From Microbacterium sp. zg-Y818 (GTDB lineage Bacteria > Actinomycetota > Actinomycetes > Actinomycetales > Microbacteriaceae): a stretch of 64,000 nt of DNA. Shown in pieces: positions 48,383 to 57,655 of this stretch. The stretch lies in the NCBI RefSeq assembly GCF_030246905.1, contig NZ_CP126741.1:1488001-1552000 (forward strand), in the 5' to 3' direction. How positions within the stretch are numbered: the first letter of the stretch is position 1; every line of letters begins with the position of its first letter. The notes under the pieces were generated by a model. That model did not search any database and was not told the DNA's origin. It saw only the letters and a list, made by a program, of their open reading frames with translations. Position numbers and translations under genes: made by a program.

Positions 48383-49573
48383 TCAGCGTCGCGCCGCGAT
48401 CAGCCGCCACCCGCCCGGCCCGTGCTGTGCCCGCCCCTCCAGGAGCAGTAGGCCGAGGCCGCGCTCGACGTCGGCGATGCTCTGACCGCACCGGCGGGCG
48501 ACGTCGTCCGGCGTGCGCCAGACGCGCGCGCTCAGTGCGTCGCGCAGCGCCGTCATCTCGTCGACCCAGTCCTCCGCCCCGGGGAGCACCTCCTGGGTGG
48601 CGCCGAGCAGTTCACGGACATCGGCCGCGCTCGTGATGCACCGCGCGTCGTAATCACGCAGCAGCCGGTGACATCCCGCCGACGACGGACTCGTCACGGG
48701 GCCCGGGACCGCCCCGAGCCCGCGACCGAGGGATGCGGCGTGGCCCGCCGTGTTGAGGGAGCCGCTGCGCCAGCCCGCCTCGACGACCACCGTCGCGTCC
48801 GCCATCGCCGCGATGAGGCGGTTGCGGGCGAGGAACCGCCACTTGGTGGGCGCGGCGCCACACGCCACCTCGCTGAGGACGGCGCCGGTCCGCGCCACGC
48901 GGCCCAGCAGATCCTCGTGCCCCGACGGGTAGGAACGGTCCACGCCGCCGGCCAGCAGCGCGTCCGTGGCTCCTCCCGCCGCCAACGCCGCCCGATGGGC
49001 AGCCCCGTCGATGCCATAGGCGGCTCCCGAGATGATGCGGATGCCGTCGGCGGCGAGGTCGGCAGCCAGTTCCATCGCCACGTGCTCGCCATACGACGTC
49101 GCCGCGCGGGCGCCGACGATGGCGACGGCCGCACCCACCCGCGCCGGAAGCGCCCCGCGCACCCACAGGCACAGCGGTGCGTGAGGGCCCAGATCATCGA
49201 CGCGCGTCGGCCAGACGGCGTCGCCCGGCACCACGAGACGCACGCCGGCGCGGCGGGCGGTGTCGAACGCCGCTGCCACCGCACCCGGCTGCAGGCGTGG
49301 TCGCCACCGGTCCAGAGCCTCGCGGGCACGTTCGGCCTTTGCGCCTGCGGCGACGGCGACGGCGCGCACATCGTCGACGATGACGAGCCGCAAGGCCTCG
49401 GCCGCGCCCACGGCAGCCAAGAGCACCCCTGCATCACCGTCGCCCGGCTCGCAGAGCGCCGACCACACGCCTCGCGCCCGCCGATCCAGCACGGCGTCGT
49501 CGTCGAGATCAGCCGAGATGAGACCGCAGAGCGCTTCGCGCGCAGCCTCGGGGTCGTCCTGGAGTGGGTTCAC
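48383..49573 (-). CDS. dprA: DNA-processing protein A (Smf)
   Basis: Loads RecA on incoming single-stranded DNA during transformation; many bacteria keep it without known competence. The 396-residue protein has an N-terminal helical region, the Rossmann core (VAIVGARAATSYGEH, IISGAAYGIDGAAHRAAL, GVDRSYPSGHEDLL, FLARNRLIAAMADATVVVEAGWRSGSLNTAGHAASLGRGLGAVPGP) and a C-terminal winged helix. The start GTG overlaps the comM stop by four bases (GTGA). Confidence 0.95.
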   Translation of the reverse strand: MNPLQDDPEAAREALCGLISADLDDDAVLDRRARGVWSALCEPGDGDAGVLLAAVGAAEALRLVIVDDVRAVAVAAGAKAERAREALDRWRPRLQPGAVAAAFDTARRAGVRLVVPGDAVWPTRVDDLGPHAPLCLWVRGALPARVGAAVAIVGARAATSYGEHVAMELAADLAADGIRIISGAAYGIDGAAHRAALAAGGATDALLAGGVDRSYPSGHEDLLGRVARTGAVLSEVACGAAPTKWRFLARNRLIAAMADATVVVEAGWRSGSLNTAGHAASLGRGLGAVPGPVTSPSSAGCHRLLRDYDARCITSAADVRELLGATQEVLPGAEDWVDEMTALRDALSARVWRTPDDVARRCGQSIADVERGLGLLLLEGRAQHGPGGWRLIAARR

Positions 49574-51102
49574 AGTGGGGTGGTTCCCTTCTTGAGGTAG
49601 AGCGCACGGCCGATGTCATCGAGTTCGAGGCGCTCGCGCCCCGCAAGGTCGGCGTGGCTCCAGGCGACGCGCAGCACACGGTCATAGCCGCGCAAGGTCA
49701 GCGCACCCCGTTGGAGCGCCGCATCCAGCGGTCGTCGCACCGCCGGCGGTGGTGCGACCGGTCCCTGTCGAAGCCAGGTGCCGGAGACCTCCGCGTTGGT
49801 GCGCCATGGGGTCTCCCGCAGCCGCCGGGCCGCGCGGCCACGCGCCTCGGCGACGCGATCGCGGGCCTGTGCCGTGGTGATGGCCCGTTCGGCGGCGAAC
49901 TGCGCGTGGGCGACCGAGACCCGCGTCACGGCCAACTCGATGTCGATCCGGTCGCGGATCGGCCCGGAGAGCCGCCCCAGGTAGCGACGGATTCCCGCGG
50001 GCGGGCAGACGCAGTCGCCGCCGGGCACGCCGTAGGCCCCGCAGGGGCAGGGATTGGTTGCGAGCACCAGCTGGAATCGTGCGGGGAACGTCGCGCTCGC
50101 GCCGGCGCGCTCGATCTGGATCGATCCGTGCTCCAACGGCTCCCGCAGGGCGTCCAGCGCACCCGAGGCGAACTCGCCCGCCTCGTCGAGGAAGAGCACA
50201 CCCCCGCTTGCGCGCGCGATCGCGCCGGGACGGATCGTGCGACTGCCACCCCCGACGAGGGCGGCGACGCTCGACGTGTGGTGGGGCGCCTCGAACGGCG
50301 GCGTGCGTTCCAGCCGCGCCACGCGCGCACCGCCGAGGGAGCGCACCGACGCGGCCTGAAGCGCGGCCGCATCGTCGAGATCGGGGAGGATGCCGGGCAG
50401 GCGCCGGGCCAGCATGGTCTTGCCGGCGCCGGGTGGTCCACTCATGAGCACGTGGTGTCCCCCGGAGGCGGCGACCACGACCGCATCCACGGCGTCGCGC
50501 TGCCCGATCACCTCGGCGAGCTCGAGCCTGGGCGCCGCGGGCTCCGGTGGCGTCTCGACGCTCACCGGCGGGAGTGGGCGATCGTCAACGGCCAGGCCGT
50601 GCCAGCGCAGCACATCGAGCAGGCTCACCGCGCCCAGCACCTCCACACCTTCGACGAGCTCCGCCTCGGCGCGGTTGGCATGCGGCACGACGACGCGGGT
50701 GATCCCCGCCCGCGCGGCGGCGATGACGGCCGGCAGCACTCCCGGCACCGGTCGCAGACGTCCGTCGAGGCCCAGCTCCCCCACATGCACCGTGCGCCGC
50801 AGCGAGGCGTGGTCGAGGCTGCGCTCGGTCGCCAGCGCGGCCACGGCGATCGCGACGTCGAAGCCCGCCCCGTGCTTCGGCAGACTCGCCGGCGACAGGT
50901 TGACGGTGATCCGTCTGCGCGGCAGCAGCACGCCGGAGTTCTCACACGCGTTGTGCACCCGCTGGTGGGCCTCTCCCAGTGCCTTGTCCGGCAGCCCGAT
51001 GATCTTGAAGTCCGGCGTCTGCCGCGACAGGTCCGCCTCCACCTCGACCAGAGCGCCGTCGAGCCCCGTCAGTGCGACCGCCCACGTCCTCGCGACACTC
51101 AT
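49570..51102 (-). CDS. comM: YifB/ComM family Mg-chelatase-like AAA ATPase
   Basis: AAA+ protein; in competent bacteria ComM is a branch-migration helicase helping integration of transformed DNA. The 510-residue product has an N-terminal Lon-protease-like S5 fold (LTGLDGALVEVEADLSRQTPDFKIIGLPDKALGEA), Walker A GPPGAGKTML, Walker B GVLFLDEAGEF, an arginine-finger region (GPIRDRIDIELAV) and a Mg-chelatase C-terminal domain, plus CPCGAYGVPGGDCVCPP with clustered Cys. The start overlaps the yraN stop (ATGA). Confidence 0.95.
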   Translation of the reverse strand: MSVARTWAVALTGLDGALVEVEADLSRQTPDFKIIGLPDKALGEAHQRVHNACENSGVLLPRRRITVNLSPASLPKHGAGFDVAIAVAALATERSLDHASLRRTVHVGELGLDGRLRPVPGVLPAVIAAARAGITRVVVPHANRAEAELVEGVEVLGAVSLLDVLRWHGLAVDDRPLPPVSVETPPEPAAPRLELAEVIGQRDAVDAVVVAASGGHHVLMSGPPGAGKTMLARRLPGILPDLDDAAALQAASVRSLGGARVARLERTPPFEAPHHTSSVAALVGGGSRTIRPGAIARASGGVLFLDEAGEFASGALDALREPLEHGSIQIERAGASATFPARFQLVLATNPCPCGAYGVPGGDCVCPPAGIRRYLGRLSGPIRDRIDIELAVTRVSVAHAQFAAERAITTAQARDRVAEARGRAARRLRETPWRTNAEVSGTWLRQGPVAPPPAVRRPLDAALQRGALTLRGYDRVLRVAWSHADLAGRERLELDDIGRALYLKKGTTPL

Positions 51103-51461
51103 CTCAGGTCCTGCACGTGCTCGAGCGGTGCGGTCGCCGGGTCATCGCCCGTGATGGCGATGACGTCGAGCCGCAGGCGGCGTCCCTGCACGAGATCGGG
51201 GTGTGCGGCCAGCCAGGCGAAGGCGAGCTGCCACAGCCGGCGGCGCTTGCGCTCGTCGACCGCCTCAAGGGGGTGGCCGAACGCATCGGAGCGCCGCGTC
51301 TTGACCTCCACGACCACGAGCGAGTCAGCGCACGTTGCGACGATGTCCACCTCGCCCTGCGCGCACCGCCAGTTGCGGTCGAGCACCCGCCACCCGGCCT
51401 GCTCCAGATACCGAGCAGCACGTTGCTCACCCGCTCTGCCGCGCTCGTCCTTGGCTGCCAT
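51099..51461 (-). CDS. yraN: YraN family (UPF0102) nuclease-fold protein
   Basis: A 120-residue single-domain protein with a predicted PD-(D/E)xK restriction-endonuclease fold: Glu12 in GRAGEQRAARYL, Asp39 (GEVDIVA), and Glu52-x-Lys54 (VVVEVKTRR). A role in Holliday junction or DNA processing has been proposed for the family, and its ATGA coupling to comM and dprA agrees. ATG 51461. Confidence 0.92.
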   Translation of the reverse strand: MAAKDERGRAGEQRAARYLEQAGWRVLDRNWRCAQGEVDIVATCADSLVVVEVKTRRSDAFGHPLEAVDERKRRRLWQLAFAWLAAHPDLVQGRRLRLDVIAITGDDPATAPLEHVQDLR

Positions 51462-51502
51462 GCAGCGATCGTCGCGCGTTGCCCGGCGGCCCGTGAGCCG
51501 TT

Positions 51503-51517
51503 ACCCCCGGCTTGGGG
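51503..51517 (-). terminator. Possible hairpin between DUF2469 gene and yraN
   Basis: CCCCC-GGCTT-GGGGG, inside a longer weak symmetry GAGC...GCTC, lies in the 99-base gap. The gap holds no other recognised element. Confidence 0.35.
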
Positions 51518-51560
51518 GACAGCTCATCGAACGAGCCGGCTGTGGAGGGCTCGAGGGCGC

Positions 51561-51884
51561 TCAGGAGTCGAGCGAAAGCTCCTCGGGCAGGTGGAAGTCC
51601 CGCCGGGTGAGCTCTTCGACGTTGACGTCCTTGAAGGTCAGCACCCGCACCGACTTCACGAACCGGTCTGCGCGGTAGATATCCCACACCCAGACGTCGG
51701 TCATCGAGATCTCGAAGTAGAAGTCGTGCTCGGTGTCGCGCCGCACGACGTTCACCTCGTTGGCGAGGTAGAAGCGACGCTCGGTCTCGATCACGTAGGC
51801 GAACTGCGACACGACATCGCGGTACTCGCGATACAGCGCCAGCTCTAGTTCGCGGTCGTAGTCCTCGAAGCCCTCGTCGTCCAT
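51561..51884 (-). CDS. DUF2469 family protein
   Basis: A 107-residue acidic protein, YDRELELALYREYRDVVSQFAYVIETERRFYLANEVN, with the closing HLPEELSLDS. The family is actinobacterial and always near rnhB in my memory; the function is unknown. ATG 51884 lies 9 bases after TAGGAT, so it may be transcribed separately from rnhB, 23 bases upstream. Confidence 0.92.
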   Translation of the reverse strand: MDDEGFEDYDRELELALYREYRDVVSQFAYVIETERRFYLANEVNVVRRDTEHDFYFEISMTDVWVWDIYRADRFVKSVRVLTFKDVNVEELTRRDFHLPEELSLDS

Positions 51885-51907
51885 GGTGATTCCATCCTAG
51901 GCCCGGG

Positions 51908-52567
51908 TCAGAACAGAGTCGGCGCCTCGACGATCGACCACGACGCACGGTGGTGTGCGCTGAGGCCGAGGGTGCGGATCGCGGCGCGGTGCTCGAGGCT
52001 CGCGTAGCCCTTGTTACGCGCCCACTGATAGTCGGGCCAGTCGTCGTGAAGAGCGGTCATGTGTCCGTCCCGGGCGACCTTGGCGATGACGGATGCCGCC
52101 GCGGCGCTGGCGCAGTCGCGGTCCGCTTTGACCACCGGCCGCACGTGGAGACCTGAGCCCCCCGCCGGGGTGATGTAGTCGTGGTTACCGTCCAGCAGAA
52201 CGATCCCGTCTTCGGGCACCACCCCCTGATCACGCAGCTGGTTGATCGCACGGAGGGCTGCAAGCCCCAGGGAGCGGATGATGCCAACGGCATCCACCTC
52301 CGCCGCCGTCGCCCAGCCCACCGCCGACGCCTGCACCCACCCGGCCGCCCGCTCGGCCACGACGGGCCGTTTGGCCTCGGGGACGAGCTTGGAGTCCCGC
52401 AGGCCCTCCGGCACCCGGCGGCGCGCCCGCGCGGCATCCACCGCCACGGCACCGACCGCCACCGGGCCCGCGAGCGCGCCGCGCCCCACCTCGTCGCATG
52501 CGATGACGATCGCGTGCTCGCGCAGCAGGCGACGCTCGAGCGTCAGTCGTGGTTCGACGACCGTCAT
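51908..52567 (-). CDS. rnhB: Ribonuclease HII
   Basis: Removes ribonucleotides from RNA:DNA hybrids. The 219-residue product has the RNase HII active site Asp25-Glu26 in ACDEVGRGALAGPV, the third Asp in VLLDGNHDYI and the fourth in VKADRDCASAAAASVIAKVARD. The C-terminal region is HRASW type. ATG 52567 overlaps the lepB stop by four bases (ATGA). Confidence 0.96.
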   Translation of the reverse strand: MTVVEPRLTLERRLLREHAIVIACDEVGRGALAGPVAVGAVAVDAARARRRVPEGLRDSKLVPEAKRPVVAERAAGWVQASAVGWATAAEVDAVGIIRSLGLAALRAINQLRDQGVVPEDGIVLLDGNHDYITPAGGSGLHVRPVVKADRDCASAAAASVIAKVARDGHMTALHDDWPDYQWARNKGYASLEHRAAIRTLGLSAHHRASWSIVEAPTLF

Positions 52568-53319
52568 GGCGCCGCAGGCTCCTGCTCGGGGTCGGGCACG
52601 CCGACGAAGACGTCGTGGTGACCGTCGATCAGTCCTACGCGTTCAAACGGCCACGTGATCAGGAAAGCGCGTCCGACCACGTTGTCGAGAGGGACGAAGC
52701 CCTTGCCCGGCTGCTCCTGGTTGTACCGGGAGTCGCGGGAGTGATCGCGGTTGTCGCCCAGCACCCAGAGGGTGCCTTCGGGTACCACGACGTCGAACTC
52801 GACCCTCTCGGGGGCGCTCTCGCCGGCGAGGAGGTTGAGGTACGGAGCCTCGTCGACGGGCACGCCGTTGACGGTCAGCTGTCCGAGCACGTTGCAGCAG
52901 ACGACGTGGTCGCCCGGCAGCCCGACGATCCGCTTGATCAGGTGATCCTTGCTGTCCGGCGCCGACAGGCCCACGACGGACATGGCCCAGTCGAAAGCCT
53001 CGGCGACGGCCGACCGCTCCGGTTCCGGCGTGGCAGGCAGCCAGCCACCCGGGTCGCGGAAGACGACGATGTCGCCGCGCTCGTACCCGCCGAAGCGCGG
53101 GGTGAGCTCGTCGACGAGGATGCGGTCCTCGATCTGCAGCGTCTGCTGCATGGAGCCGGACGGGATGTAGAAGGAGCGCACCACGAAGGTCTTCACGAGG
53201 AAAGAGACCACGACCGCGATCAGCACGATGATGAGCACGTCACGCACGAACGGCCACAACCCTCGGCGGCGACGAGGCACCCCGGGATCGTGCGGCGGGG
53301 CCGTCTGCTCAGCCGTCAT
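52564..53319 (-). CDS. lepB: Signal peptidase I
   Basis: Cleaves signal peptides from exported proteins at the outer face of the membrane. The 251-residue protein has one N-terminal transmembrane helix (about 25-45) after a basic RRRRG stretch, the Ser56 nucleophile in IPSGSMQQTL, the general base Lys129 in DHLIKRIVGLPGD, and the box-E motif VLGDNRDHSRDSR. There is an insertion around 92-120 between boxes C and D. It is coupled to rnhB; the terminator of rplS lies upstream. Confidence 0.96.
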   Translation of the reverse strand: MTAEQTAPPHDPGVPRRRRGLWPFVRDVLIIVLIAVVVSFLVKTFVVRSFYIPSGSMQQTLQIEDRILVDELTPRFGGYERGDIVVFRDPGGWLPATPEPERSAVAEAFDWAMSVVGLSAPDSKDHLIKRIVGLPGDHVVCCNVLGQLTVNGVPVDEAPYLNLLAGESAPERVEFDVVVPEGTLWVLGDNRDHSRDSRYNQEQPGKGFVPLDNVVGRAFLITWPFERVGLIDGHHDVFVGVPDPEQEPAAP

Positions 53320-53430
53320 CGAGAATCCTCTTCCGGCGCCCCACGGTCAGACGGGGCGGCAGTGTCAAGCGTCGCACATTCGGCATTCGGTTGGGCGCAT
53401 GCGACGCCGTGCGCCCACCGTGAAGCCACA

Positions 53431-53458
53431 GATGCCCCGGGGGTGACCCCGGGGCATC
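53431..53458 (-). terminator. rplS terminator hairpin
   Basis: GATGCCCCGGGG and CCCCGGGGCATC form a perfect 12-bp stem with a 4-base loop, 17 bases after the rplS stop. lepB starts 112 bases further on, so it probably has its own promoter. Confidence 0.8.
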
Positions 53459-53474
53459 CGTTGGAAAGACGCGA

Positions 53475-53822
53475 TCAGCGGTCGCGCTTCTCCTTGATCT
53501 TGGCCTTCTTGCCGCGAAGGTTGCGCAGGTAGTAGAGCTTCGCGCGACGCACGTCACCGCGGGTGACGACCTCGATGTGGTCGATCGTGGGGCTGTGCAC
53601 CGGGAAGGTGCGCTCCACGCCGACCTGGAAGCTGATCTTGCGGACGGTGAAGGTCTCACGCACACCGTCTCCCGAGCGACCGAGCACGACGCCCTGGAAG
53701 ATCTGGATACGCGAGCGGTTGCCCTCGGTGATGTTGACGTGCACCTTCACGGTGTCGCCGGGACCGAAGTCGGGGATGTCGGAACGCAGGGATGCTGCGT
53801 CGACTGAGTCGAGGATCTGCAT
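53475..53822 (-). CDS. rplS: 50S ribosomal protein L19
   Basis: Large-subunit protein at the 30S-50S interface. The 115-residue product [31 protein letters not shown] matches L19, with the basic C-terminus [25 protein letters not shown] 53822 is preferred over GTG 53831 because AGGAAG has 8-base spacing to the ATG and abuts the GTG. Confidence 0.97.
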   Translation of the reverse strand: MQILDSVDAASLRSDIPDFGPGDTVKVHVNITEGNRSRIQIFQGVVLGRSGDGVRETFTVRKISFQVGVERTFPVHSPTIDHIEVVTRGDVRRAKLYYLRNLRGKKAKIKEKRDR

Positions 53823-53947
53823 GATCGTCACTTCCTGCAGCCGCCACAGGTCGACCGCGAGATAGAGGAGTAAAAGAGAATCGGTGCCCCGGGACCGACT
53901 GCGCGGTCCGCTCCCCTGAGGCAGAGACGCTCAGGGCACGAAGGCCT

Positions 53948-53976
53948 ATTCTGCCATGCCGCAGGCTACCCGCCAA
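53948..53976 (-). promoter_or_regulatory. rplS promoter (TTGGCG - 17 - CAGAAT)
   Basis: On the minus strand, TTGGCG at 53971-53976, a 17-base spacer and CAGAAT at 53948-53953 form the best -35/-10 pair in the window. The resulting leader of about 120 bases before rplS contains small hairpins (for example CTGAG...CTCAG at 53918-53936). Confidence 0.6.
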
Positions 53977-53980
53977 AACG

Positions 53981-54475
53981 TCAGACGCTCGGCGGCGTGG
54001 TCTTCTCCTCGATGACGACCACTCGCGGCTCTGCGGCCGGCTCCTGCGGGCGCTCCGGCGGGGGGATGAACGCCGTTCCGTCGCCGGCACGCACGAGCGT
54101 CACCCGTGGTCGCGCCTCGGACCACAGCTGCCACAGCAGCAGCCAGAACAGACCCACGGCGATGACGGCGGAGACGAAGGCCTGCGCCACCCACGTGGAT
54201 CCGTAGAACCCCAGCGAGATGACCGAAAGGTGCCAGAGCGTGAACCCGAGTACGTCCCACCACGACACGGCGCGCTGTGCCCGCACGGTCCCGCGGGCGC
54301 GCACCAGCAGCATCAGTACCAGCTGCACGATCAGCACGCTGGGAAGCGCGATGAACAGCATCCACAGCAACGCCCAGCCGCCGCCGTCGAAGGCAACCCA
54401 TCCGACCAGCAGCCACAGCGGCAGCACGAACGCGGCCGGCAGAAGCCAGTAGAAGAACGCCCGTCGCAGCCACAT
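53981..54475 (-). CDS. Small membrane protein (164 aa), function unknown
   Basis: Four hydrophobic helices (FFYWLLPAAFVLPLWLLVGWVAF, GWALLWMLFIALPSVLIVQLVLMLLV, VLGFTLWHLSVISLGFYG, VSAVIAVGLFWLLLWQLW) and a cytosolic tail of about 45 residues with EERP-like acidic Pro-rich sequence. I know no named family. The rplS promoter starts a few bases inside its 3' end. ATG 54475 follows TAGCAT by 7 bases. It is divergent from map. Confidence 0.8.
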   Translation of the reverse strand: MWLRRAFFYWLLPAAFVLPLWLLVGWVAFDGGGWALLWMLFIALPSVLIVQLVLMLLVRARGTVRAQRAVSWWDVLGFTLWHLSVISLGFYGSTWVAQAFVSAVIAVGLFWLLLWQLWSEARPRVTLVRAGDGTAFIPPPERPQEPAAEPRVVVIEEKTTPPSV

Positions 54476-54482
54476 GTTGTCG

Positions 54483-54488
54483 ATGCTA
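54483..54488 (-). promoter_or_regulatory. -10 hexamer (TAGCAT) for the 164-aa membrane protein
   Basis: TAGCAT lies 7 bases before ATG 54475 on the minus strand, with no ribosome binding site between. Confidence 0.45.
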
Positions 54489-54576
54489 CGCCTGTGGGGC
54501 GCGCCGGGCGCCGGATATCGAGGGCGACCAGACCATGCGCGTCATCGGGGACAATGGACACGACGGAAGGAAACCC

Positions 54577-55359
54577 ATGATCGAGCTGCGCACCCCTGCC
54601 GAGATCGATGCGATGCGCCCGGCCGGCCGCTTCGTCGCCGAGGTGCTGGCCACCCTGCGCGACGAGACGAAGGTGGGCACCAACCTGCTCGCGATCGACC
54701 GCCGCGCCCACGACATGATCCGACGCGCCGGCGCCGAGTCCTGCTACATCGACTACCACCCCTCCTTCGGGGCGAGCCCGTTCGGCAAGGTCATCTGCAC
54801 TTCGGTCAACGACGCCGTGCTGCACGGCCTCCCCCACGACTACGCCCTGCGCGACGGCGATCTGGTCACGCTCGACTTCGCCGTCGCCGTCGACGGCTGG
54901 GTTGCGGATTCGGCGATCTCGTTCGTCGTTGGCACGCCCCGCGACGAGGACCTCGCCCTCATCGACACCACCGAGCGCGCACTGGATGCCGCGATCGCGG
55001 CCGCCGTCGTCGGAAACCGGGTCGGCGACATCTCGCACGCCATCGCCGAGGTCGCCCACCGCGACGGCTACTCGATCAACACCGACTTCGGCGGTCACGG
55101 CGTGGGCCGCACCATGCACGGCGACCCCCACGTGCCCAATGACGGCAAGCCCGGGCGTGGCTACCCGCTGCGAACGGGGCTCGTGCTCGCGCTGGAGCCG
55201 TGGTTCCTGCAGACCACCGACAAGCTCGTCACCGACCCCGACGGCTGGACGCTGCGCAGCGCCGACGGCTCGCGCGGCGCCCACTCCGAGCACACCATCG
55301 CCGTCACCGCCGACGGACCCATCGTGCTGACCGACCGGTCGTTCCTCGGCGTCGACTGA
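54577..55359 (+). CDS. map: Methionine aminopeptidase, type I
   Basis: Removes the initiator methionine from new proteins; cytosolic dinuclear metalloenzyme. The 260-residue product has the metal ligands Asp (TLDFAVAVDGWVADSAISF, two Asp), His (GGHGVGRTMHGDPHVPN) and two Glu (LALEPWF and HSEHTIAV). The N-terminus is short, with no zinc-finger extension. ATG 54577 has GGAAGG at 54565-54570. It is convergent with trmD. Confidence 0.96.
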   Translation: MIELRTPAEIDAMRPAGRFVAEVLATLRDETKVGTNLLAIDRRAHDMIRRAGAESCYIDYHPSFGASPFGKVICTSVNDAVLHGLPHDYALRDGDLVTLDFAVAVDGWVADSAISFVVGTPRDEDLALIDTTERALDAAIAAAVVGNRVGDISHAIAEVAHRDGYSINTDFGGHGVGRTMHGDPHVPNDGKPGRGYPLRTGLVLALEPWFLQTTDKLVTDPDGWTLRSADGSRGAHSEHTIAVTADGPIVLTDRSFLGVD

Positions 55360-55426
55360 GCGGAGCGTCGGAGTCGTCCGGGCTCAGTCGTGTGGCGCGT
55401 GGATCAGGCGTCCCGGTTGAGCGCGG

Positions 55427-56131
55427 TCAGACTCCGTCGGCGAGCAGGTCGGGGCGACGCTCCCGCGTGCGCTGGACCTGCTGCTCGTGCCGCCAGGTCG
55501 CGACGGCCCCGTGGTTGCCGCTCAACAGGACGGGCGGCACGTCACGGCCGCGCCATGACGACGGCTTCGTGTACGACGGGTATTCGAGCAGCCCGTCCTC
55601 GTGCGATTCCTCGACGAGGCTCTCGGGGTTGCCGACGACGCCGGGAACGAGCCGGCCGATCGCCTCGATCATGGCCATCGCGGCGACCTCGCCGCCGTTG
55701 AGCACGTAGTCGCCGAGGCTGATCAGCCGCACCTCGCCGAGGGTGGCGGCGTAGTCGAAGACGCGCTCGTCGATCCCCTCGTACCGACCGCACCCGAAGA
55801 CGAGGTGCGGGGCCGTCGAGAGTTCGCGCGCCGTGGCCTGCGTGAACCGCTCCCCCGCCGGCGACGGGAAGATGAAGACGGGACGGATGCCGGCTTCGGC
55901 CGCCTCGGCGGCGATGGCATCCAGCGCCTCGCCCCAGGGTTCCGGCTTCATCACCATGCCGGCGCCGCCGCCGTACGGGGTGTCGTCGACGGTCCGATGC
56001 CGGTCGTGCGTGTGGTCGCGCAGATCGTGCACGCGCACGTCGAGCAGGCCGTTGCCGCGGGCCTTGCCCAGCAGCGACACCTCGAGCACGTCGAAGAACG
56101 CCGGAAAGATCGTGACGACGTCGATGCGCAC
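55427..56131 (-). CDS. trmD: tRNA (guanine37-N1)-methyltransferase
   Basis: Methylates G37 beside the anticodon to prevent frameshifting. The 234-residue SPOUT enzyme has [33 protein letters not shown], the trefoil knot [14 protein letters not shown] and [31 protein letters not shown]. The start is GTG 56131, 1 base after the rimM stop, so no separate promoter fits. It is the last gene of rpsP-khpA-rimM-trmD. Confidence 0.96.
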   Translation of the reverse strand: MRIDVVTIFPAFFDVLEVSLLGKARGNGLLDVRVHDLRDHTHDRHRTVDDTPYGGGAGMVMKPEPWGEALDAIAAEAAEAGIRPVFIFPSPAGERFTQATARELSTAPHLVFGCGRYEGIDERVFDYAATLGEVRLISLGDYVLNGGEVAAMAMIEAIGRLVPGVVGNPESLVEESHEDGLLEYPSYTKPSSWRGRDVPPVLLSGNHGAVATWRHEQQVQRTRERRPDLLADGV

Positions 56132-56132
56132 G

Positions 56133-56825
56133 TCAGTCCTCGGCGCGCGGGGCCTCGGGAGCGTCCGCGTCGGGCGCGGCGGCGTCGGCCGGTGAGGGGA
56201 CCTCCGCCGACGGAGCGTCTGCGGCATCCGCCTCGTCAGAGTCCCGTGCGGGCTCCGTCGGCAGCTCCTCGAACAGTCCCGCCGGGGGCGTGACGATCAG
56301 GCGACCGGCGGCCACGTCGACCTCGGGGACGATCGCCTTGACGAACGGCACGAGGATCTCGCGCTCCTCGTCAGCGCCGACGGGGCGGATGATCAGCAGG
56401 TCCTGCGCGGGGAGGTGATCCACCCGCACGACGCGGCCGACGATCTGCTCGTCGCGGACGACGTCGAGGCCGACCAGCTGGTGGTCGTACCAGGCATCCG
56501 GCTCGGGCGCCACATCGGTGTCGTCCTGGTCGATCCACAGGATCGCACGAACGAGCGTCTCGGCGCCCTCGCGGTCGTCGACGCCGTCGAAGAAGACGAC
56601 GGGGTGGGAGTTCATCCACCGGAACTCGCGCACCGTGATGGTCTTGCCGTGCCAGGGCGAGGCCTCGGGCACCTGCAGCGTGAACGACGAGCCGGGGACG
56701 AATCGTCCGTCCGGGTCGTCGGTGTACAGCTCGAGCTTCAGCGCGCCCTTCAGGCCGTGCGCCTTGACCAGGCGCCCGACGCGCAGCTGGGCACGCGGGG
56801 TCTTCGCATCGGACATGTCAGTCAT
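56133..56825 (-). CDS. rimM: 16S rRNA maturation factor
   Basis: Assists 30S head assembly with S19. The 230-residue product has the RimM beta barrel ([25 protein letters not shown]), the hinge, and the PRC domain ([37 protein letters not shown]). A C-terminal Asp/Ala/Pro-rich tail of about 50 residues is not conserved. ATG 56825 overlaps the khpA stop by 8 bases; ATG 56816 (MSDAK) leaves a 1-base gap and is an equal candidate. Confidence 0.94.
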   Translation of the reverse strand: MTDMSDAKTPRAQLRVGRLVKAHGLKGALKLELYTDDPDGRFVPGSSFTLQVPEASPWHGKTITVREFRWMNSHPVVFFDGVDDREGAETLVRAILWIDQDDTDVAPEPDAWYDHQLVGLDVVRDEQIVGRVVRVDHLPAQDLLIIRPVGADEEREILVPFVKAIVPEVDVAAGRLIVTPPAGLFEELPTEPARDSDEADAADAPSAEVPSPADAAAPDADAPEAPRAED

Positions 56826-57048
56826 CCGCGACGTCGACGCGTACGCGGCGCCCGTCGGCTAGTGCCGACACGACGGTGCGCAGCGCCTTCGCCGTGCGTC
56901 CGCCGCGCCCGATGACGCGACCCCGGTCGTCGGGGTGCACGCGCACCTCGATCACGTCACCGCGAGGCGACGTGGAGGTGTGGACTTTCACATCGTCCGG
57001 GTGATCGACGATCCCCTTGACGACGTGCTCGAGCGCGGCGGCCAGCAA
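56818..57048 (-). CDS. khpA: KH-domain RNA-binding protein
   Basis: Small RNA-binding protein that, with KhpB, affects cell division and sRNA in other Gram-positives. The 76-residue product is one KH domain with the GxxG loop in RGRVIGRGGRTAKALRTVVSAL. The start appears to be TTG at 57048, 4 bases after the rpsP stop. It matches the usual length, and no ATG or GTG exists near. It is part of the rpsP-khpA-rimM-trmD operon. Confidence 0.92.
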   Translation of the reverse strand: MLAAALEHVVKGIVDHPDDVKVHTSTSPRGDVIEVRVHPDDRGRVIGRGGRTAKALRTVVSALADGRRVRVDVADD

Positions 57049-57052
57049 CGGA

Positions 57053-57475
57053 TTACTCTGCGTCGGTCGAGGCGGGTGCCTCGTCGGACGTCGCCTCGGC
57101 GGGAGCGGGCTCGTCGGCCTTCTTCTCCGCCTTCGGCTTCACAACGGACTTCTTCGCGGCGTCGAGCTGGAACGGCTCCTTCGGCGCGGCGACCTTCACG
57201 GTCGACACGGCGTTCTTGTCGCCCTTGAACTGACCCCAGTCGCCGGTCAGCTTGAGGAGGGCCGCGACCTGCTCGGTGGGCTGGGCGCCCACGGAGAGCC
57301 AGTACTGCGCGCGCTCGGAGTCGACCTCGATGAACGAGGGCTCCTCGGTCGGGTGGTACTTGCCGATCTCCTCGATCACACGGCCGTCGCGCTTGGTGCG
57401 CGAGTCGGCGACGACGATGCGGTAGTACGGGGCACGGATCTTGCCGAGCCGCTTGAGACGGATCTTGACAGCCAC
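57053..57475 (-). CDS. rpsP: 30S ribosomal protein S16
   Basis: Small-subunit assembly protein. The 140-residue product starts [38 protein letters not shown] and has a Lys/Ala/Glu-rich tail of about 55 residues beyond the conserved part. GTG 57475 has AGGAG 5 bases upstream. It leads the rpsP-khpA-rimM-trmD operon; the promoter is probably around the CAAAAT hexamer at 57596-57601. Confidence 0.97.
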   Translation of the reverse strand: MAVKIRLKRLGKIRAPYYRIVVADSRTKRDGRVIEEIGKYHPTEEPSFIEVDSERAQYWLSVGAQPTEQVAALLKLTGDWGQFKGDKNAVSTVKVAAPKEPFQLDAAKKSVVKPKAEKKADEPAPAEATSDEAPASTDAE

Positions 57476-57601
57476 AATTCTCCTGAATGTGTTGGAAGGA
57501 TGAACGTCGCCTGGAGCGTGGGGTGCACACCCGGCAAAAGCTCTGAGGGAGGATCGCGCGCTGGATAGAGGGTCGAGCAGGCGGTCCAGCCTTCTATTTT
57601 G
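57476..57601 (-). promoter_or_regulatory. rpsP leader with inverted repeat
   Basis: The leader region between the CAAAAT hexamer (57596-57601) and rpsP contains GCTGGA at 57560-57565 facing TCCAGC at 57585-57590. There is also the small palindrome GGGTGCACACCC. No protein-coding feature was found. Confidence 0.45.
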
Positions 57602-57655
57602 CCAGATGCGGAGCCATCCCGCGAACCACCCCTGACCGCGTGTCAGAATGTGCGC

